Assembly (NCBI RefSeq): GCF_014931275.1
Contig: NZ_CP063110.1
Location: 1,410,001 to 1,474,000 of the forward strand
From: Haemophilus parainfluenzae
GTDB taxonomy: Bacteria; Pseudomonadota; Gammaproteobacteria; Enterobacterales; Pasteurellaceae
Direction of reading: 5' to 3'
DNA: 64,000 nt
The position numbers and the translations under genes are program-made. Positions 8,336 to 19,588 of this stretch are shown in pieces; position 1 is the stretch's first letter, and each line of letters starts with the position of its first letter. The notes under the pieces are model-generated. The model was not told the DNA's origin. It did not search any database and saw only the letters and a program-made list of their open reading frames with translations.

Positions 8336-9074
8336 AGATATGTCTAGGGAGTACAGTTATTTCAGCATCAAATATTTGTTGGTCAAAGAAAATATCTCGT
8401 TGCCAAATTAGAGCTTGTGAAAGCTGACGAAAGATAAACCTTTCAGGCGCAATTTTTTGTAGTGTGGTTTCAAATTTTTTATAGGTTTTTTCTAAATTAT
8501 CCAAAGCGTGTCTGGGTTTTTTTGCGATGCGCTTATTCCATATAATTTCCTGATGATACAGTCTGTTACGAAATCGCATTACTTGCTTCAATGTATTATA
8601 TAACTCTTTAAAATTGCTAAATCTATGGTTAAAAATAGGTTTTAGCACTTTTTGCCAATAGGCAACGTGTTTATTCCTTTTTGGATCATAGTCAAAGAGA
8701 TTGACCCAAAAACCAAAAGTAATATGTGAAATAATGTCATTTTCGTTATATTTTCTTTTACTGCATTCGTTGATCGCTTTTTGTAACTGACGTTTTGATT
8801 CGGCAGTTAAAGGGGCGCTGCTATCCTGTGCTAAGTAATGGAAAAATTTGTATAAGTCATTATTAGGCGCAATATTACGAAGCAATTCACTGATTTCATT
8901 TCGTAACGCAACTTCAATCTCTTGTATTAAAGAAAAGTAAATTCCAGTACGATGTTGTAATGCAGTATATACAGCAATCGCTTCTTTCTGTTTAGTTTTA
9001 TCGTTTTGGTAGAAACAAAATAGATATGCGGTCAACCGACTTTCTGAAATACTTATAATTTGTTTAGAAAGCAT
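8334..9074 (-). CDS. Abi_2 (AbiD/AbiF-like) HEPN-family abortive-infection protein
   Basis: A 246-residue protein of the Abi_2 family (PF07751), HEPN-fold proteins thought to act as RNases that stop growth of phage-infected cells. Seen: FGFWVNLF (120-127), the family hallmark, and the HEPN-type RNRLYH at 169-174 (R169, N170, H174) with the following QEIIWN, where the catalytic R-N-x3-H is expected. No membrane segment. I prefer the ATG at 9074; a TTG at 9092 would add six residues and neither has a strong ribosome site. It has its own terminator and lies in the tRNA-Val island beside a GC-rich gap (9110-9230) that may encode an RNA. Defence or toxin role is inferred from family and context. 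Confidence 0.85.
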   Translation of the reverse strand: MLSKQIISISESRLTAYLFCFYQNDKTKQKEAIAVYTALQHRTGIYFSLIQEIEVALRNEISELLRNIAPNNDLYKFFHYLAQDSSAPLTAESKRQLQKAINECSKRKYNENDIISHITFGFWVNLFDYDPKRNKHVAYWQKVLKPIFNHRFSNFKELYNTLKQVMRFRNRLYHQEIIWNKRIAKKPRHALDNLEKTYKKFETTLQKIAPERFIFRQLSQALIWQRDIFFDQQIFDAEITVLPRHI

Positions 9075-9109
9075 ATTTTTTTCTTTACTCAAATTTTATT
9101 TAGTGTAAT

Positions 9110-9231
9110 AATACTCGAACTGGCAATGGACCCGAAGCCCCGGACATAGGAGCCGGATCGCTTTGTAAAGTGTGAGAATCGTTTTTTTTTGCGGTTCAGG
9201 AAAGGTAAGCTTTTAGCTTGCCTTTTCTTTT
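9110..9231. ncRNA. candidate structured RNA beside the Abi_2 gene
   Basis: An AT-rich gap here contains a markedly GC-rich core (about 9127-9160) with the potential pairing CCGG (9140-9143) to CCGG (9152-9155). It is followed by a T run near 9182-9190 and a hairpin AAAGGTAAGC / GCTTGCCTTT (9201-9223), which has a U-rich tail only on the plus strand. This reads as a plus-strand RNA of about 110 bases, divergent from the Abi gene; a minus-strand leader to the Abi gene is the alternative. An RNA motif named abiF is, from memory, known beside such genes. No match could be tested. Confidence 0.35.
9201..9231 (+). terminator. hairpin terminator in the Abi gap, plus-strand polarity
   Basis: Stem AAAGGTAAGC / GCTTGCCTTT (one G-T pair, 3-base loop) then TTCTTTTATT on the plus strand. 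On the minus strand the hairpin is followed by no U-tract, so it does not look like the terminator of the convergent 126-codon gene, although it begins just beyond that gene's stop. Confidence 0.6.
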
Positions 9232-9610
9232 ATTGGTGTTGTTCTTCTAACCACTTTTTAAAGGTTTCTTTTTTCCATCTAGCTTTCCCTAAGATGTAAA
9301 AATCAGGCTTAGGGAAAGTGCTTTTACCTTCCAAGTCTCTATTAATCAATTCAATATGTGAATCAAATAATCTTGATGATTTATAAAGAGTTTCCCCGAA
9401 TGTGCCACCGGTGTTTCGTAAATAGTGATTAGGTAAGTTGACTAATTCTTGAAATTCATCTGGTGTAATTCCTAAGCGCTTGATAATATCATGCGCTGAA
9501 ATAACATTACTCATTCCGCTCGTTATTTCACTAATCATTTTATCGCTAGTTATGGAAGCTAATTGCGCTTCAATAATAGATTGTTTCACATCTTCAAATT
9601 TTTTTACCAT
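9230..9610 (-). CDS. uncharacterised 126-residue island protein
   Basis: Not recognised. A 126-residue soluble protein with a good ribosome site (AAGGAT, 7 bases before the ATG at 9610). The central segment ISAHDIIKRLGITPDEFQEL (37-56) could be a helix-turn-helix, and the end (YILGKARWKKETFKKWLEE, about 105-123) looks like the last helix of excisionase/AlpA-type DNA-binding proteins. It lies upstream of the candidate RNA and the Abi_2 gene on the same strand, with 156 bases between its stop and the Abi start. It could be a regulator or antitoxin of the Abi gene, or a leftover phage gene; the sequence does not decide. Confidence 0.6.
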   Translation of the reverse strand: MVKKFEDVKQSIIEAQLASITSDKMISEITSGMSNVISAHDIIKRLGITPDEFQELVNLPNHYLRNTGGTFGETLYKSSRLFDSHIELINRDLEGKSTFPKPDFYILGKARWKKETFKKWLEEQHQ

Positions 9611-9667
9611 ATCAATATCCTTAGCTATTTACGTCATACATGAGTTATGACTTCACCATACCAAGTG

Positions 9668-9817
9668 TTAGTTCCTATAAAATAAGACAGAATGCCAAAA
9701 GACTTTACCAAGTACTGAAATATCTTGTAGTTCAGTTATTCCATCCTTGATGAGAGGTTCTACAGAGGCGTCATCAGCAATCACACATACATACGGTATT
9801 TTCGTACTAACCGTCAT
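9668..9817 (-). CDS. possible 49-codon remnant gene
   Basis: A 49-residue minus-strand frame from the ATG at 9815-9817 to the TAA at 9668-9670, with weak ribosome site. Its peptide (MTVSTKIPYVCVIADDASVE... ISVLGKVFWHSV) ends rather like S24/LexA-type repressor tails (xVLGKVxW), but the resemblance is slight. It may be the tail of a lost phage repressor or chance. Confidence 0.25.
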   Translation of the reverse strand: MTVSTKIPYVCVIADDASVEPLIKDGITELQDISVLGKVFWHSVLFYRN

Positions 9818-9872
9818 GTTTTCAACAGTAACTATTTATATCTGCTCGCTTTGGTGTAATTAGACCAAATAA

Positions 9873-9889
9873 GGCGTAATTTTGGCGTA
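9873..9889. repeat. GGCGTAATT tandem, right copy
   Basis: The same 17 bases as 8077-8093, same orientation, 157 bases inside the tRNA end. A third, diverged unit TGGTGTAATT lies at 9852-9861. Together they look like arm-type binding sites of the lost integrase. Confidence 0.6.
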
Positions 9890-10010
9890 ATTAACGACAA
9901 GAAATATACAAAAATAGCTAAAAGTTGGCAATATTTGAGGTTTGAAATTTTGGTGAATGATTAAGTTGATTATATATAAGTAATTGATTTTTGAAATGAA
10001 TTTTAGGAAA

Positions 10011-10040
10011 AGAAAAAGCCAGTAGAAATTTACTGGCTTT
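10011..10040 (-). terminator. terminator of tRNA-Val
   Basis: Minus-strand hairpin AAAGCCAGTA-6-TACTGGCTTT (10015-10040) followed by TTCTTTTCC, 6 bases beyond the CCA end of the tRNA. It lies inside the island and has a different sequence from the terminator beyond the distal repeat. Confidence 0.75.
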
Positions 10041-10046
10041 GATAGG

Positions 10047-10123
10047 TGGTGCGACTAGCTGGACTCGAACCAGTGACCCCCACCATGTCAAGGTGGTGCT
10101 CTAACCAACTGAGCTATAGTCGC
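10047..10123 (-). tRNA. tRNA-Val, anticodon GAC
   Basis: A complete 77-base cloverleaf with encoded CCA. The acceptor stem pairs GCGACTA with TAGTCGC, the anticodon stem CCACC/GGTGG encloses loop TTGACAT, giving anticodon GAC at 10087-10089, and the T arm has GGTTCGAGTCC. It closely resembles E. coli tRNA-Val(GAC) and reads GUC/GUU. Its 3' end is the attachment site of the 2-kb island, and pykA is transcribed divergently from it. Confidence 0.95.
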
Positions 10124-10243
10124 GTAAAAGATGTGGCAGATGATAAACAGTTTTAATGATGAAAACAAGGGGATTTGTTTTAAGTTAAATTTAGCTGCTA
10201 AAAAAATAACCAAAATTTGTTGCAAAAACTCTCAGTGCTTGTT

Positions 10244-10272
10244 TTGATTTTGCGGTGGTTTAAGCGTATAAT
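10244..10272 (+). promoter_or_regulatory. pykA promoter
   Basis: TTGATT (10244-10249), 17 bases, TATAAT (10267-10272), leaving a leader of about 70 bases before the ATG at 10350. Confidence 0.7.
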
Positions 10273-10349
10273 GCGCGACGGTTTTTATCTCGGATGAGCC
10301 GAAATTAAAAAAGCTTTTTTAAATTGTAACTATTTGTGGAGTTTAGATA

Positions 10350-11786
10350 ATGTCTAAAAAATTAAGAAGAACGAAGATTGTATGTACAATGGGTCCTGCA
10401 ACAGACCGCGATAACAATCTTGAAAAAATTATCGCAGCAGGCGCTAATGTTGTGCGTATGAACTTTTCTCACGGTACACCAGACGATCATATCGGCCGTG
10501 CTGAGCGTGTTCGTTCAATTGCGAAAAAATTAGGTAAAACCGTGGCAATTTTAGGTGACTTACAAGGCCCTAAAATTCGTGTTTCTACTTTTAAAGATGG
10601 CAAAATTTTCTTAAATGTTGGCGATAAATTTATTCTTGATGCGGAATTACCAAAAGGTGAGGGTAATCAAGAAGCTGTTGGTCTAGACTATAAAACTCTT
10701 CCACAAGATGTTGTTCCTGGCGATATTCTTTTATTAGATGATGGCCGTGTTCAATTAAAAGTCCTTTCTACTGATGGTGCAAAAGTATTTACTGAAGTGA
10801 CAGTTGGTGGTCCATTATCAAACAATAAAGGGATCAACAAATTAGGCGGTGGTTTATCTGCAGATGCATTAACTGAAAAAGATAAAGCAGATATCATCAC
10901 AGCTGCACGTATCGGTGTAGATTACTTAGCTGTATCTTTCCCTCGTTCAAGTGCAGATTTAAACTATGCGCGTGAATTAGCAAAACAAGCAGGTTTAGAC
11001 GCGAAAATCGTTGCTAAAGTTGAACGTGCTGAAACTGTTGTTGATGAAGCAGCAATGGATGATATCATCCTTGCTTCTGATGTCATCATGGTTGCGCGTG
11101 GTGACTTAGGTGTTGAGATTGGTGACCCAGAATTAGTTGGCGTACAGAAAAAATTAATTCGTCGTTCACGTCAATTAAACCGTGCGGTTATTACTGCAAC
11201 TCAAATGATGGAGTCAATGATCAGCAACCCAATGCCTACTCGTGCAGAAGTTATGGACGTGGCAAATGCGGTATTGGATGGTACTGACGCGGTAATGCTT
11301 TCAGCAGAAACTGCAGCAGGGCAATATCCAGCTGAGACTGTGGCGACAATGGCTCGCGTATGTTTAGGTGCAGAAAAAATGCCAAGCATCAATGTTTCTA
11401 AACACCGTTTAGATCGTGAGTTCAGAGATATTGAAGAATCTGTAGCGATGTCAGCAATGTACGCTGCAAACCACTTAAACGGTATCGCTGCAATCATTAC
11501 ATTAAGCCACTCTGGTCGTACACCATTATTAATGTCACGTATCAGCTCAGGTTTACCAATCTTTGCACTTTCTCGTGTTCAAGAAACATTAAACCGTTGT
11601 GCATTATACCGCGGTGTGACACCAGTTCATTTTGATGGTGAATCTCGTAGCTCTGCGGGCGCAAAAGCAGCGATTAACCTATTAAAAGAAAAAGGTTATT
11701 TAGTTTCTGGTGATGTTGTTTTATTAACACAGGGTGATGAGTCAGAAGGTACAACTAACGTTTGTCGAACTTTAACTGTTGAATAA
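10350..11786 (+). CDS. pykA: pyruvate kinase (type II, PykA)
   Basis: A 478-residue pyruvate kinase: phosphoenolpyruvate plus ADP to pyruvate plus ATP, last step of glycolysis, cytoplasmic tetramer. Seen: MNFSHG (37-42), the catalytic lysine in AKVERAE (K223, with the metal ligand E225), [13 protein letters not shown] (249-261) and ATQMMESM (283-290). Length and the AVSFPRS segment (194-200) match the AMP-activated PykA type of E. coli rather than PykF. Ribosome site GGAG, 9 bases upstream. It has its own promoter and terminator and begins the block pykA, dnaB, alr, pgi, an order also found in Haemophilus. Confidence 0.97.
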   Translation: MSKKLRRTKIVCTMGPATDRDNNLEKIIAAGANVVRMNFSHGTPDDHIGRAERVRSIAKKLGKTVAILGDLQGPKIRVSTFKDGKIFLNVGDKFILDAELPKGEGNQEAVGLDYKTLPQDVVPGDILLLDDGRVQLKVLSTDGAKVFTEVTVGGPLSNNKGINKLGGGLSADALTEKDKADIITAARIGVDYLAVSFPRSSADLNYARELAKQAGLDAKIVAKVERAETVVDEAAMDDIILASDVIMVARGDLGVEIGDPELVGVQKKLIRRSRQLNRAVITATQMMESMISNPMPTRAEVMDVANAVLDGTDAVMLSAETAAGQYPAETVATMARVCLGAEKMPSINVSKHRLDREFRDIEESVAMSAMYAANHLNGIAAIITLSHSGRTPLLMSRISSGLPIFALSRVQETLNRCALYRGVTPVHFDGESRSSAGAKAAINLLKEKGYLVSGDVVLLTQGDESEGTTNVCRTLTVE

Positions 11787-11810
11787 TCAACATTCATGAA
11801 TAAAAAAGAG

Positions 11811-11836
11811 CGGTGGATTTTTCCACCGTTTTTTTA
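11811..11836 (+). terminator. pykA terminator
   Basis: Hairpin CGGTGGA-4-TCCACCG (11811-11828) followed by a run of seven T, 25 bases after the pykA stop. Confidence 0.85.
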
Positions 11837-11934
11837 TATCTAAAATATTGAAAATATTGACCACACTTTTTTCTTAAAACCACCTCGTATTTGCGGTATC
11901 ATAAGCACAGTTTTTAGTTTAAATTGAAATCCTT

Positions 11935-13341
11935 ATGGCATCACAAAGACAAATCCAATCTCCAGATCAGAAAACTGAACAAGTTAGCATCCCGCCTCAT
12001 TCCACTGAAGCTGAACAAGCCGTACTTGGCGGCATTATGTTGAGTAATCAACATTGGGATGGTATTGCAGAAAGAGTGATTGCTGAGGATTTTTATACTT
12101 TTGCGCATAAAGCAATCTTCCAAACCATGGAAGAATTAATGCGCAACCAAACACCGATTGATTTAATCACCCTTGATCAAGCCCTTAAAGCGAAAGGTAT
12201 TAGTGATTCTGTAGGCGGTTTTGCTTATTTAGCGGATCTTTCTAATAATACGCCAAATGCCATTAATATTTTGGCTTATGCTGAAATCGTGCGTGAAAAA
12301 GCGATTTTGCGTGAGCTTATTGCTGTGGGAAATCGTATCGCAGAAAACAGCTATTCTCCGAAAGGCAAAGACATCAAAATGGTGTTGGATGAAGCCGAGA
12401 GAGAAGTGTTTGCTATTGCTGAAAAACGCAGTTCTTCAACTGAAGGACCACAAAATGTGATCAGCGTGTTGGAAAGTACTATTGCTCGAATTGACACCTT
12501 AAGTAAGCTTGAAAATCATAGCGGTGTGACAGGGGTCACAACGGGCTTTGTTGACTTAGATAAGAAAACAGCAGGTTTACAGCCTTCAGACCTCATCATT
12601 GTCGCTGCACGTCCTTCTATGGGTAAAACCACGTTTGCGATGAACCTTTGTGAAAATGCCGCCATGGCAAGTGATAAGCCTGTGTTGGTATTCAGTTTAG
12701 AGATGCCTGCGGAACAAATCATGATGCGTATGATTGCCTCTCTTGCTCGCGTGGACCAAACCAAAATTCGTACTGGTCAAAATTTGGATGAAACGGAATG
12801 GAGCAAAATTGCCAGCGTGTTTGGGATGTTTAAGCAAAAAAATAACCTTTATATCGATGATTCTTCAGGTTTAACCCCAACAGAATTGCGCTCTCGAGCA
12901 CGTCGTGTGTACCGCGAAAACAATGGTTTGAGCATGATTATGGTGGATTACCTTCAGTTAATGCGTGCACCGGCATTCTCAGATAACCGAACCTTAGAGA
13001 TTGCTGAGATTTCACGTTCTTTAAAAGCCTTAGCGAAAGAATTAGAAGTCCCCGTTGTAGCTCTTTCCCAGCTTAACCGTACTTTGGAACAACGTGCAGA
13101 TAAACGTCCAGTAAACTCAGACTTGCGTGAATCAGGCTCTATTGAGCAGGATGCTGACTTGATTATGTTCATTTATCGTGACGAAGTGTATAACGATAAT
13201 TCTGAAGATAAAGGTGTTGCTGAAATCATTATCGGTAAACAACGTAACGGTCCGATTGGTCGTGTACGTTTAGCATTTAACGGTCAATTCTCACGCTTTG
13301 ATAACCTTGCCGAACAGCGTGAATACAGAGATGATTATTAG
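11935..13341 (+). CDS. dnaB: replicative DNA helicase DnaB
   Basis: A 468-residue hexameric helicase that unwinds DNA 5' to 3' ahead of the replication fork. The N-terminal domain that binds DnaG primase is about residues 20-125; the RecA-like domain has Walker A ARPSMGKT (225-232), Walker B in SMIMVDYLQLM (333-343), SQLNR (379-383) and the distal LRESGSIEQDADLI (397-410). There is no intein, a frequent insertion at this Walker A. Alr follows after 23 bases, so the two are probably cotranscribed. Confidence 0.97.
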   Translation: MASQRQIQSPDQKTEQVSIPPHSTEAEQAVLGGIMLSNQHWDGIAERVIAEDFYTFAHKAIFQTMEELMRNQTPIDLITLDQALKAKGISDSVGGFAYLADLSNNTPNAINILAYAEIVREKAILRELIAVGNRIAENSYSPKGKDIKMVLDEAEREVFAIAEKRSSSTEGPQNVISVLESTIARIDTLSKLENHSGVTGVTTGFVDLDKKTAGLQPSDLIIVAARPSMGKTTFAMNLCENAAMASDKPVLVFSLEMPAEQIMMRMIASLARVDQTKIRTGQNLDETEWSKIASVFGMFKQKNNLYIDDSSGLTPTELRSRARRVYRENNGLSMIMVDYLQLMRAPAFSDNRTLEIAEISRSLKALAKELEVPVVALSQLNRTLEQRADKRPVNSDLRESGSIEQDADLIMFIYRDEVYNDNSEDKGVAEIIIGKQRNGPIGRVRLAFNGQFSRFDNLAEQREYRDDY

Positions 13342-13364
13342 GCAAGAGATAACGGATTAGAAAA

Positions 13365-16153
<2,789 letters not shown>

Positions 16154-16161
16154 TATAAAGT

Positions 16162-16195
16162 AAAAAGAGCGGTCAAAATTGACCGCTCTTTTTTA
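16162..16195. terminator. bidirectional terminator between pgi and the MFS gene
   Basis: AAAAAGAGCGGTCAA / TTGACCGCTCTTTTT, a nearly perfect stem of 15 bases serving two convergent genes. The core AGAGCGGTC is a variant of the uptake signal. Confidence 0.9.
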
Positions 16196-16201
16196 TGTTA
16201 A

Positions 16202-17380
16202 TCAAACTGATTTGACTTTCCACATACAGCCTACGCTGATAAAAATTAGTGCCACAGCGATATAAAAAACAGAGTTGTAATGCCAAATTTCCGCAATAAT
16301 ACCCGCAATAGGTCCTCCGATAATCCAACTGCTTTTTGCTGCATTACTAAATAAGGTGGTGGCAGTGCCCATTTTAGTCGGCATTAAGTCTTGGAAATAC
16401 ACCATGCCAATCGTAGCCGTAATACCGATAAAAATCGCATTAAGCATTTGTAATCCGATAAGCTGCCAAGTTTGCTCTGCGAATAATAAACTTGAATAGA
16501 AGGCGAGGCCTGAAATTAAAGCAATCATCATCAAGCGTTTTTTACTGAAATATTTGGTGAGATAGCCCGCCAAAATCATCACAGGAATTTCCAAGCCTGC
16601 AGCCGTCCCCATTAATGTTCCTGCCAGTTCTTTGTCTAAATGTAATTCATTAATCACAAATAATGGCATATTAATGAGATACATGCTGTTACATGTCCAA
16701 AGTAATAGGTTAGCGATGAACAAGTAAATCACACTTTTTCTTGGTGGCGTATTGTCTAAAACCTCTTGATTTTTAACCGCACTTTGACGAGGAATTTTCG
16801 GCAATAATTTGCTGACACCTGCACACAGTAAAAAGGCAGAACCTGCCACCAAATACATGTAATCAAAGCCCCAGTTTAACGCAATGAAAAAAGAAAGCGG
16901 TGGCCCAACAATCCAAGCCAATGAGATTTGAGTTCGCATAATTGTGGTGAACATCACCGCTTCACGATGACTACTTTCAGCATATTCTCGCGCTAAAGCA
17001 AAAGATTGCGGATTAGCGGATGAACCTAGCCCTAATAGCGTTGTGCCGATAATAATTAACACATAATAATTTCGGCTATAAGCAAAAATCAGACAGCCAA
17101 GCACAGCAATTAAACAGCAAACAATCATCACTTTGCGACGGTCATCTTGCTTATCAGAATATTTTGCGAGAATTTGGCTCAAGATAATGCCAATAATGGC
17201 ATTGACTGAATAGAACAAGCCCACAAAAAAAGGTGAAACTTGAATCTCTTGAGAGAGATATAAACTCAAGGTCGGTGTTTGAAACGCAGAGGCAATTCCC
17301 GTTAAAAAGGCAATCAATAGAAAATTGAACGCCACAATATTGGATGGTGTTGAGTTTTGTTGTTGAACAAACATAGTCAT
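16202..17380 (-). CDS. MFS sugar (efflux) transporter, SetA/SetB-like
   Basis: A 392-residue inner-membrane protein with about 12 predicted helices and the MFS loop YSDKQDDRRK (about 75-84). Overall pattern, length and segments such as LGLGSSANPQSFALAREYAESSHRE (shown in part: ANPQSFALAREY, about 127-138) match the sugar efflux transporter family (SetA/SetB), which export glucosides and lactose analogues. It is downstream of scrK, scrB and a phosphatase gene on the same strand, after an inverted-USS terminator, so a role in sugar movement fits. It could instead import a sugar. Start could be M1 or M3. Confidence 0.75.
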   Translation of the reverse strand: MTMFVQQQNSTPSNIVAFNFLLIAFLTGIASAFQTPTLSLYLSQEIQVSPFFVGLFYSVNAIIGIILSQILAKYSDKQDDRRKVMIVCCLIAVLGCLIFAYSRNYYVLIIIGTTLLGLGSSANPQSFALAREYAESSHREAVMFTTIMRTQISLAWIVGPPLSFFIALNWGFDYMYLVAGSAFLLCAGVSKLLPKIPRQSAVKNQEVLDNTPPRKSVIYLFIANLLLWTCNSMYLINMPLFVINELHLDKELAGTLMGTAAGLEIPVMILAGYLTKYFSKKRLMMIALISGLAFYSSLLFAEQTWQLIGLQMLNAIFIGITATIGMVYFQDLMPTKMGTATTLFSNAAKSSWIIGGPIAGIIAEIWHYNSVFYIAVALIFISVGCMWKVKSV

Positions 17381-17411
17381 TAATTTTAATAAAAGAGCGT
17401 AGTTGGAAATA

Positions 17412-17439
17412 AAAGTGCGGTTAATTTTAACCGCACTTT
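17412..17439. terminator. inverted-USS terminator before the phosphatase gene end
   Basis: AAAGTGCGGTTAA-2-TTAACCGCACTTT, a head-to-head USS pair, 6 bases beyond the phosphatase stop and 32 bases upstream of the MFS start. Confidence 0.8.
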
Positions 17440-17445
17440 CATATT

Positions 17446-18063
17446 TTATTTTGTTGCGTTAGAACGTTTATCTAATTCAGCTTTGATCTTAGCCATATTT
17501 TCTTGCGTGAAGAAATTATCAATATTTTTCCAAACAGAATGATAGCCGTAAGGGCCTTGTTGCATTTCACGTTTGGCTTCATTGAGATCCCAATTTTGAT
17601 AAATCACACGGTAGCTTGCAACAATTAAGCCAGTTCTGTCAGCGCCATGATAACAATGCACTAAAACCGCACCATTTTTTTGGTGTTGTTTGATTTGCCA
17701 CAGAATATCAGCCACTTCATCTGGACTAATTGACCAAGTCAGTAATGGGGTATTAATCAAGTTGATCTTAGTATGACCAAATGCTTGTTTATCATCATTA
17801 CGGTCAAAAAAGCGTAAATTCACAATTGTGTGAATATTCAACTTATTTAATAATGTTTCAGATTGCGGCTCTAATTGCTCACTACGGTAAAATTTATTAT
17901 CAATCTGATATAAATTTTCCTGTTTGCTGATTAGCGTTGCCCAATGTTCTGTATTTTTTGGCGGTTCACTTGGTGTTGTCGTACAGGCGATTAATGAAAA
18001 AGCCGTTAAAGCAAAAAGGACATTTTTGCTCATCTTGTATAAATTGAAATGAGTTTGTTTCAT
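17446..18063 (-). CDS. lipoprotein with dual-specificity-phosphatase-like domain
   Basis: A 205-residue lipoprotein: signal ending in a lipobox SLIAC (C27), then a cysteine-phosphatase domain with the P-loop VHCYHGADRTG (135-145; nucleophile C137, arginine R143, acid-type D142) and a possible general acid region RFFDRNDD (84-91). Such proteins dephosphorylate tyrosine, lipids or sugars; since this one would sit in the periplasm, a phosphorylated periplasmic or extracellular molecule is the likelier substrate. A good ribosome site (AAGG) supports M1 over M11. It starts 9 bases after scrB on the same strand, so it probably belongs to the scr transcript. Substrate not known. Confidence 0.75.
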   Translation of the reverse strand: MKQTHFNLYKMSKNVLFALTAFSLIACTTTPSEPPKNTEHWATLISKQENLYQIDNKFYRSEQLEPQSETLLNKLNIHTIVNLRFFDRNDDKQAFGHTKINLINTPLLTWSISPDEVADILWQIKQHQKNGAVLVHCYHGADRTGLIVASYRVIYQNWDLNEAKREMQQGPYGYHSVWKNIDNFFTQENMAKIKAELDKRSNATK

Positions 18064-18072
18064 AAAAACCTT

Positions 18073-19527
18073 TTAAATATATTGAATAGCCGGTAAATAA
18101 CCGATCATTAAATCTAACGGGCGATTGCTGGTTATTGTATTCTCTCTGTTCTCAATGAAAAATCTTGATGTCATCGCTTTTTCACCGTGATTCAAGAAAA
18201 TTTCAATAATTGAGCGATCAAAGAAGATTTCAACGGTCTGCAAATTTTCAATTTCGCAGAAACGTTTCGTATCGAATTTCTCCATTAATTCGGTTTGTTC
18301 GCTTTGACTGCGATCTAAGCAAATCAAACCATTTTCGTAAGATAGATGCAGTGATTGTCCTTTTTCATTTTGGAAGAAGGTTAAGTCAAAGGCTTGGTTA
18401 TTTACCTCAAATTTAAGATACGCACGATCTAAATTAGCAATATCCGCTTTTCCATTGAGATGAAACGCTGAAAGTGCGGTCAGATTTTCGCATATTTTAG
18501 CAATCGGACGTTGATAAATTTTTGTCCCTTCTAAGCGCAATTCTCTTGGCAAGGTTAAAGCAGAATGCCATTTAAATTTATCTGTTGGGTAAGTTAAATC
18601 AGGCAAACCAATCCAACCGAAAAGCACAGCACAAGTTTGATTATCTAAGCCACCAAACGTTTGTGGTGCGTAGAAATCAAAACCCTGATCTAATTCGCCG
18701 ATATATTCTGCTTCAAAGCTTAAATCCGTTAATTTACCCACAGCATAAGTCGCATGATAATTATTTTGGAATTGATGAGCTTCTCGATCTTTACCTTGTG
18801 GCGACCAAATAAACACATCTTTATCACGGAGCTTCAATAGATCAGGGCATTCCCACATAAACACGTTTTTATTATCAAAAGCAGGCAAGGAAAGCTCACC
18901 TAATAAACGAGGCGTATCTTCAAGATTGTCCATTTCAAAAATAATGGCTGTTCCCGTGAGGTTTTCTCGCTGTGCACCACAGATAAAACGGATTTTTCCG
19001 TCTTCAGTAAAATACGGTTTAGGATCACGAACATGCTCTGTATAACCTTCAGGCGCATTTTCAATTAACGGACGTTTGCTAAGCAATTTTCCATTAAGAT
19101 TGAAAATTGCTAAATTTTGATAAGGCACGCGTTGATTATCACTTGGTCGACGAGTATTGCCGGTATAGAACATGGCCAATTTGTCACCAACTTTCAAAGC
19201 GCCACCAGAATAACAGCCGTGAGACTCAAAAAGCTCGCAAGGAATCAGATCATCTGCTGATTGATAATGTTGGAAGTCTTTCGTGATTAAATGCTTCCAA
19301 TGTTTCATCCCGTGAATTGCATCGAATGGAAACCATTGGTAGAACAGATGATACTTTTCACCATCAAAGATCAAACCATTCGGATCATTCATTAAGCCGG
19401 TTGGTGGGGCAATATGAAAGTGCGGTCGAAAATCGTTGTCTTTTTGCACGGTTTCAGCAATTTCTGCGAGCTCGCCTTTTTCTGCGGCTAGGATGCTTTT
19501 GTATTTGCCATTATTGAAAATAATCAT
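18073..19527 (-). CDS. scrB: sucrose-6-phosphate hydrolase (GH32)
   Basis: A 484-residue GH32 beta-fructofuranosidase without signal peptide, so cytoplasmic: it cleaves sucrose-6-phosphate (made by a sucrose PTS) to glucose-6-phosphate and fructose. Seen: MNDPNG with nucleophile D48 (46-51), the transition-state stabiliser HVRDPK (D168), and the acid-base WECPDL with E226. Length fits bacterial ScrB. It follows scrK with 61 bases between, containing a hairpin. No sucrose PTS permease (scrA) or repressor (scrR) lies in the window. Confidence 0.92.
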   Translation of the reverse strand: MIIFNNGKYKSILAAEKGELAEIAETVQKDNDFRPHFHIAPPTGLMNDPNGLIFDGEKYHLFYQWFPFDAIHGMKHWKHLITKDFQHYQSADDLIPCELFESHGCYSGGALKVGDKLAMFYTGNTRRPSDNQRVPYQNLAIFNLNGKLLSKRPLIENAPEGYTEHVRDPKPYFTEDGKIRFICGAQRENLTGTAIIFEMDNLEDTPRLLGELSLPAFDNKNVFMWECPDLLKLRDKDVFIWSPQGKDREAHQFQNNYHATYAVGKLTDLSFEAEYIGELDQGFDFYAPQTFGGLDNQTCAVLFGWIGLPDLTYPTDKFKWHSALTLPRELRLEGTKIYQRPIAKICENLTALSAFHLNGKADIANLDRAYLKFEVNNQAFDLTFFQNEKGQSLHLSYENGLICLDRSQSEQTELMEKFDTKRFCEIENLQTVEIFFDRSIIEIFLNHGEKAMTSRFFIENRENTITSNRPLDLMIGYLPAIQYI

Positions 19528-19560
19528 CGTGATCGTGCCTCGTTAATGTGATTGGGTCAA

Positions 19561-19583
19561 AAGGTGCAATAATTTGCACCTTT
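19561..19583 (-). terminator. hairpin between scrK and scrB
   Basis: AAAGGTGCAA-4-TTGCACCTTT with a short TTTT tail on the minus strand, 6 bases after scrK stops. It may attenuate rather than end transcription into scrB. Confidence 0.45.
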
Positions 19584-19588
19584 GCTCC

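Larger units (their letters stand above)
8020..10062. mobile_element. degenerate integrative island in the 3' end of tRNA-Val
   Basis: The last 16 bases of tRNA-Val including CCA (10047-10062) are repeated exactly at 8020-8035 in the same orientation, on the 3' side of the tRNA, as after site-specific integration by a tyrosine recombinase. The about 2-kb interval holds an Abi_2 gene, a 126-codon unknown gene, a short 49-codon frame and matching GGCGTAATT tandem repeats near both ends. No integrase gene remains. Both copies are followed on the minus strand by a hairpin with a T-tract, so the insert supplied a new terminator to the tRNA. Confidence 0.8.
9611..10349. other. intergenic stretch: island right end, tRNA-Val, pykA promoter
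   Basis: A 739-base gap on the main gene level. It holds a possible 49-codon remnant (9668-9817), the GGCGTAATT repeats (9852-9889), the tRNA terminator (10015-10040), tRNA-Val (10047-10123) and the pykA promoter (10244-10272). No integrase fragment was recognised in any frame I translated. Confidence 0.6.

Noticed and set aside
9182-9190. Phase-variable T run
   Set aside because: It lies in a gap, not in a gene or between promoter elements, so no switching effect can be claimed.
9093-9231. Retron-type RNA
   Set aside because: No reverse transcriptase gene or inverted msr/msd ends nearby.
12595-12640. Intein in DnaB at the Walker A site
   Set aside because: The protein has normal length and an uninterrupted motif.
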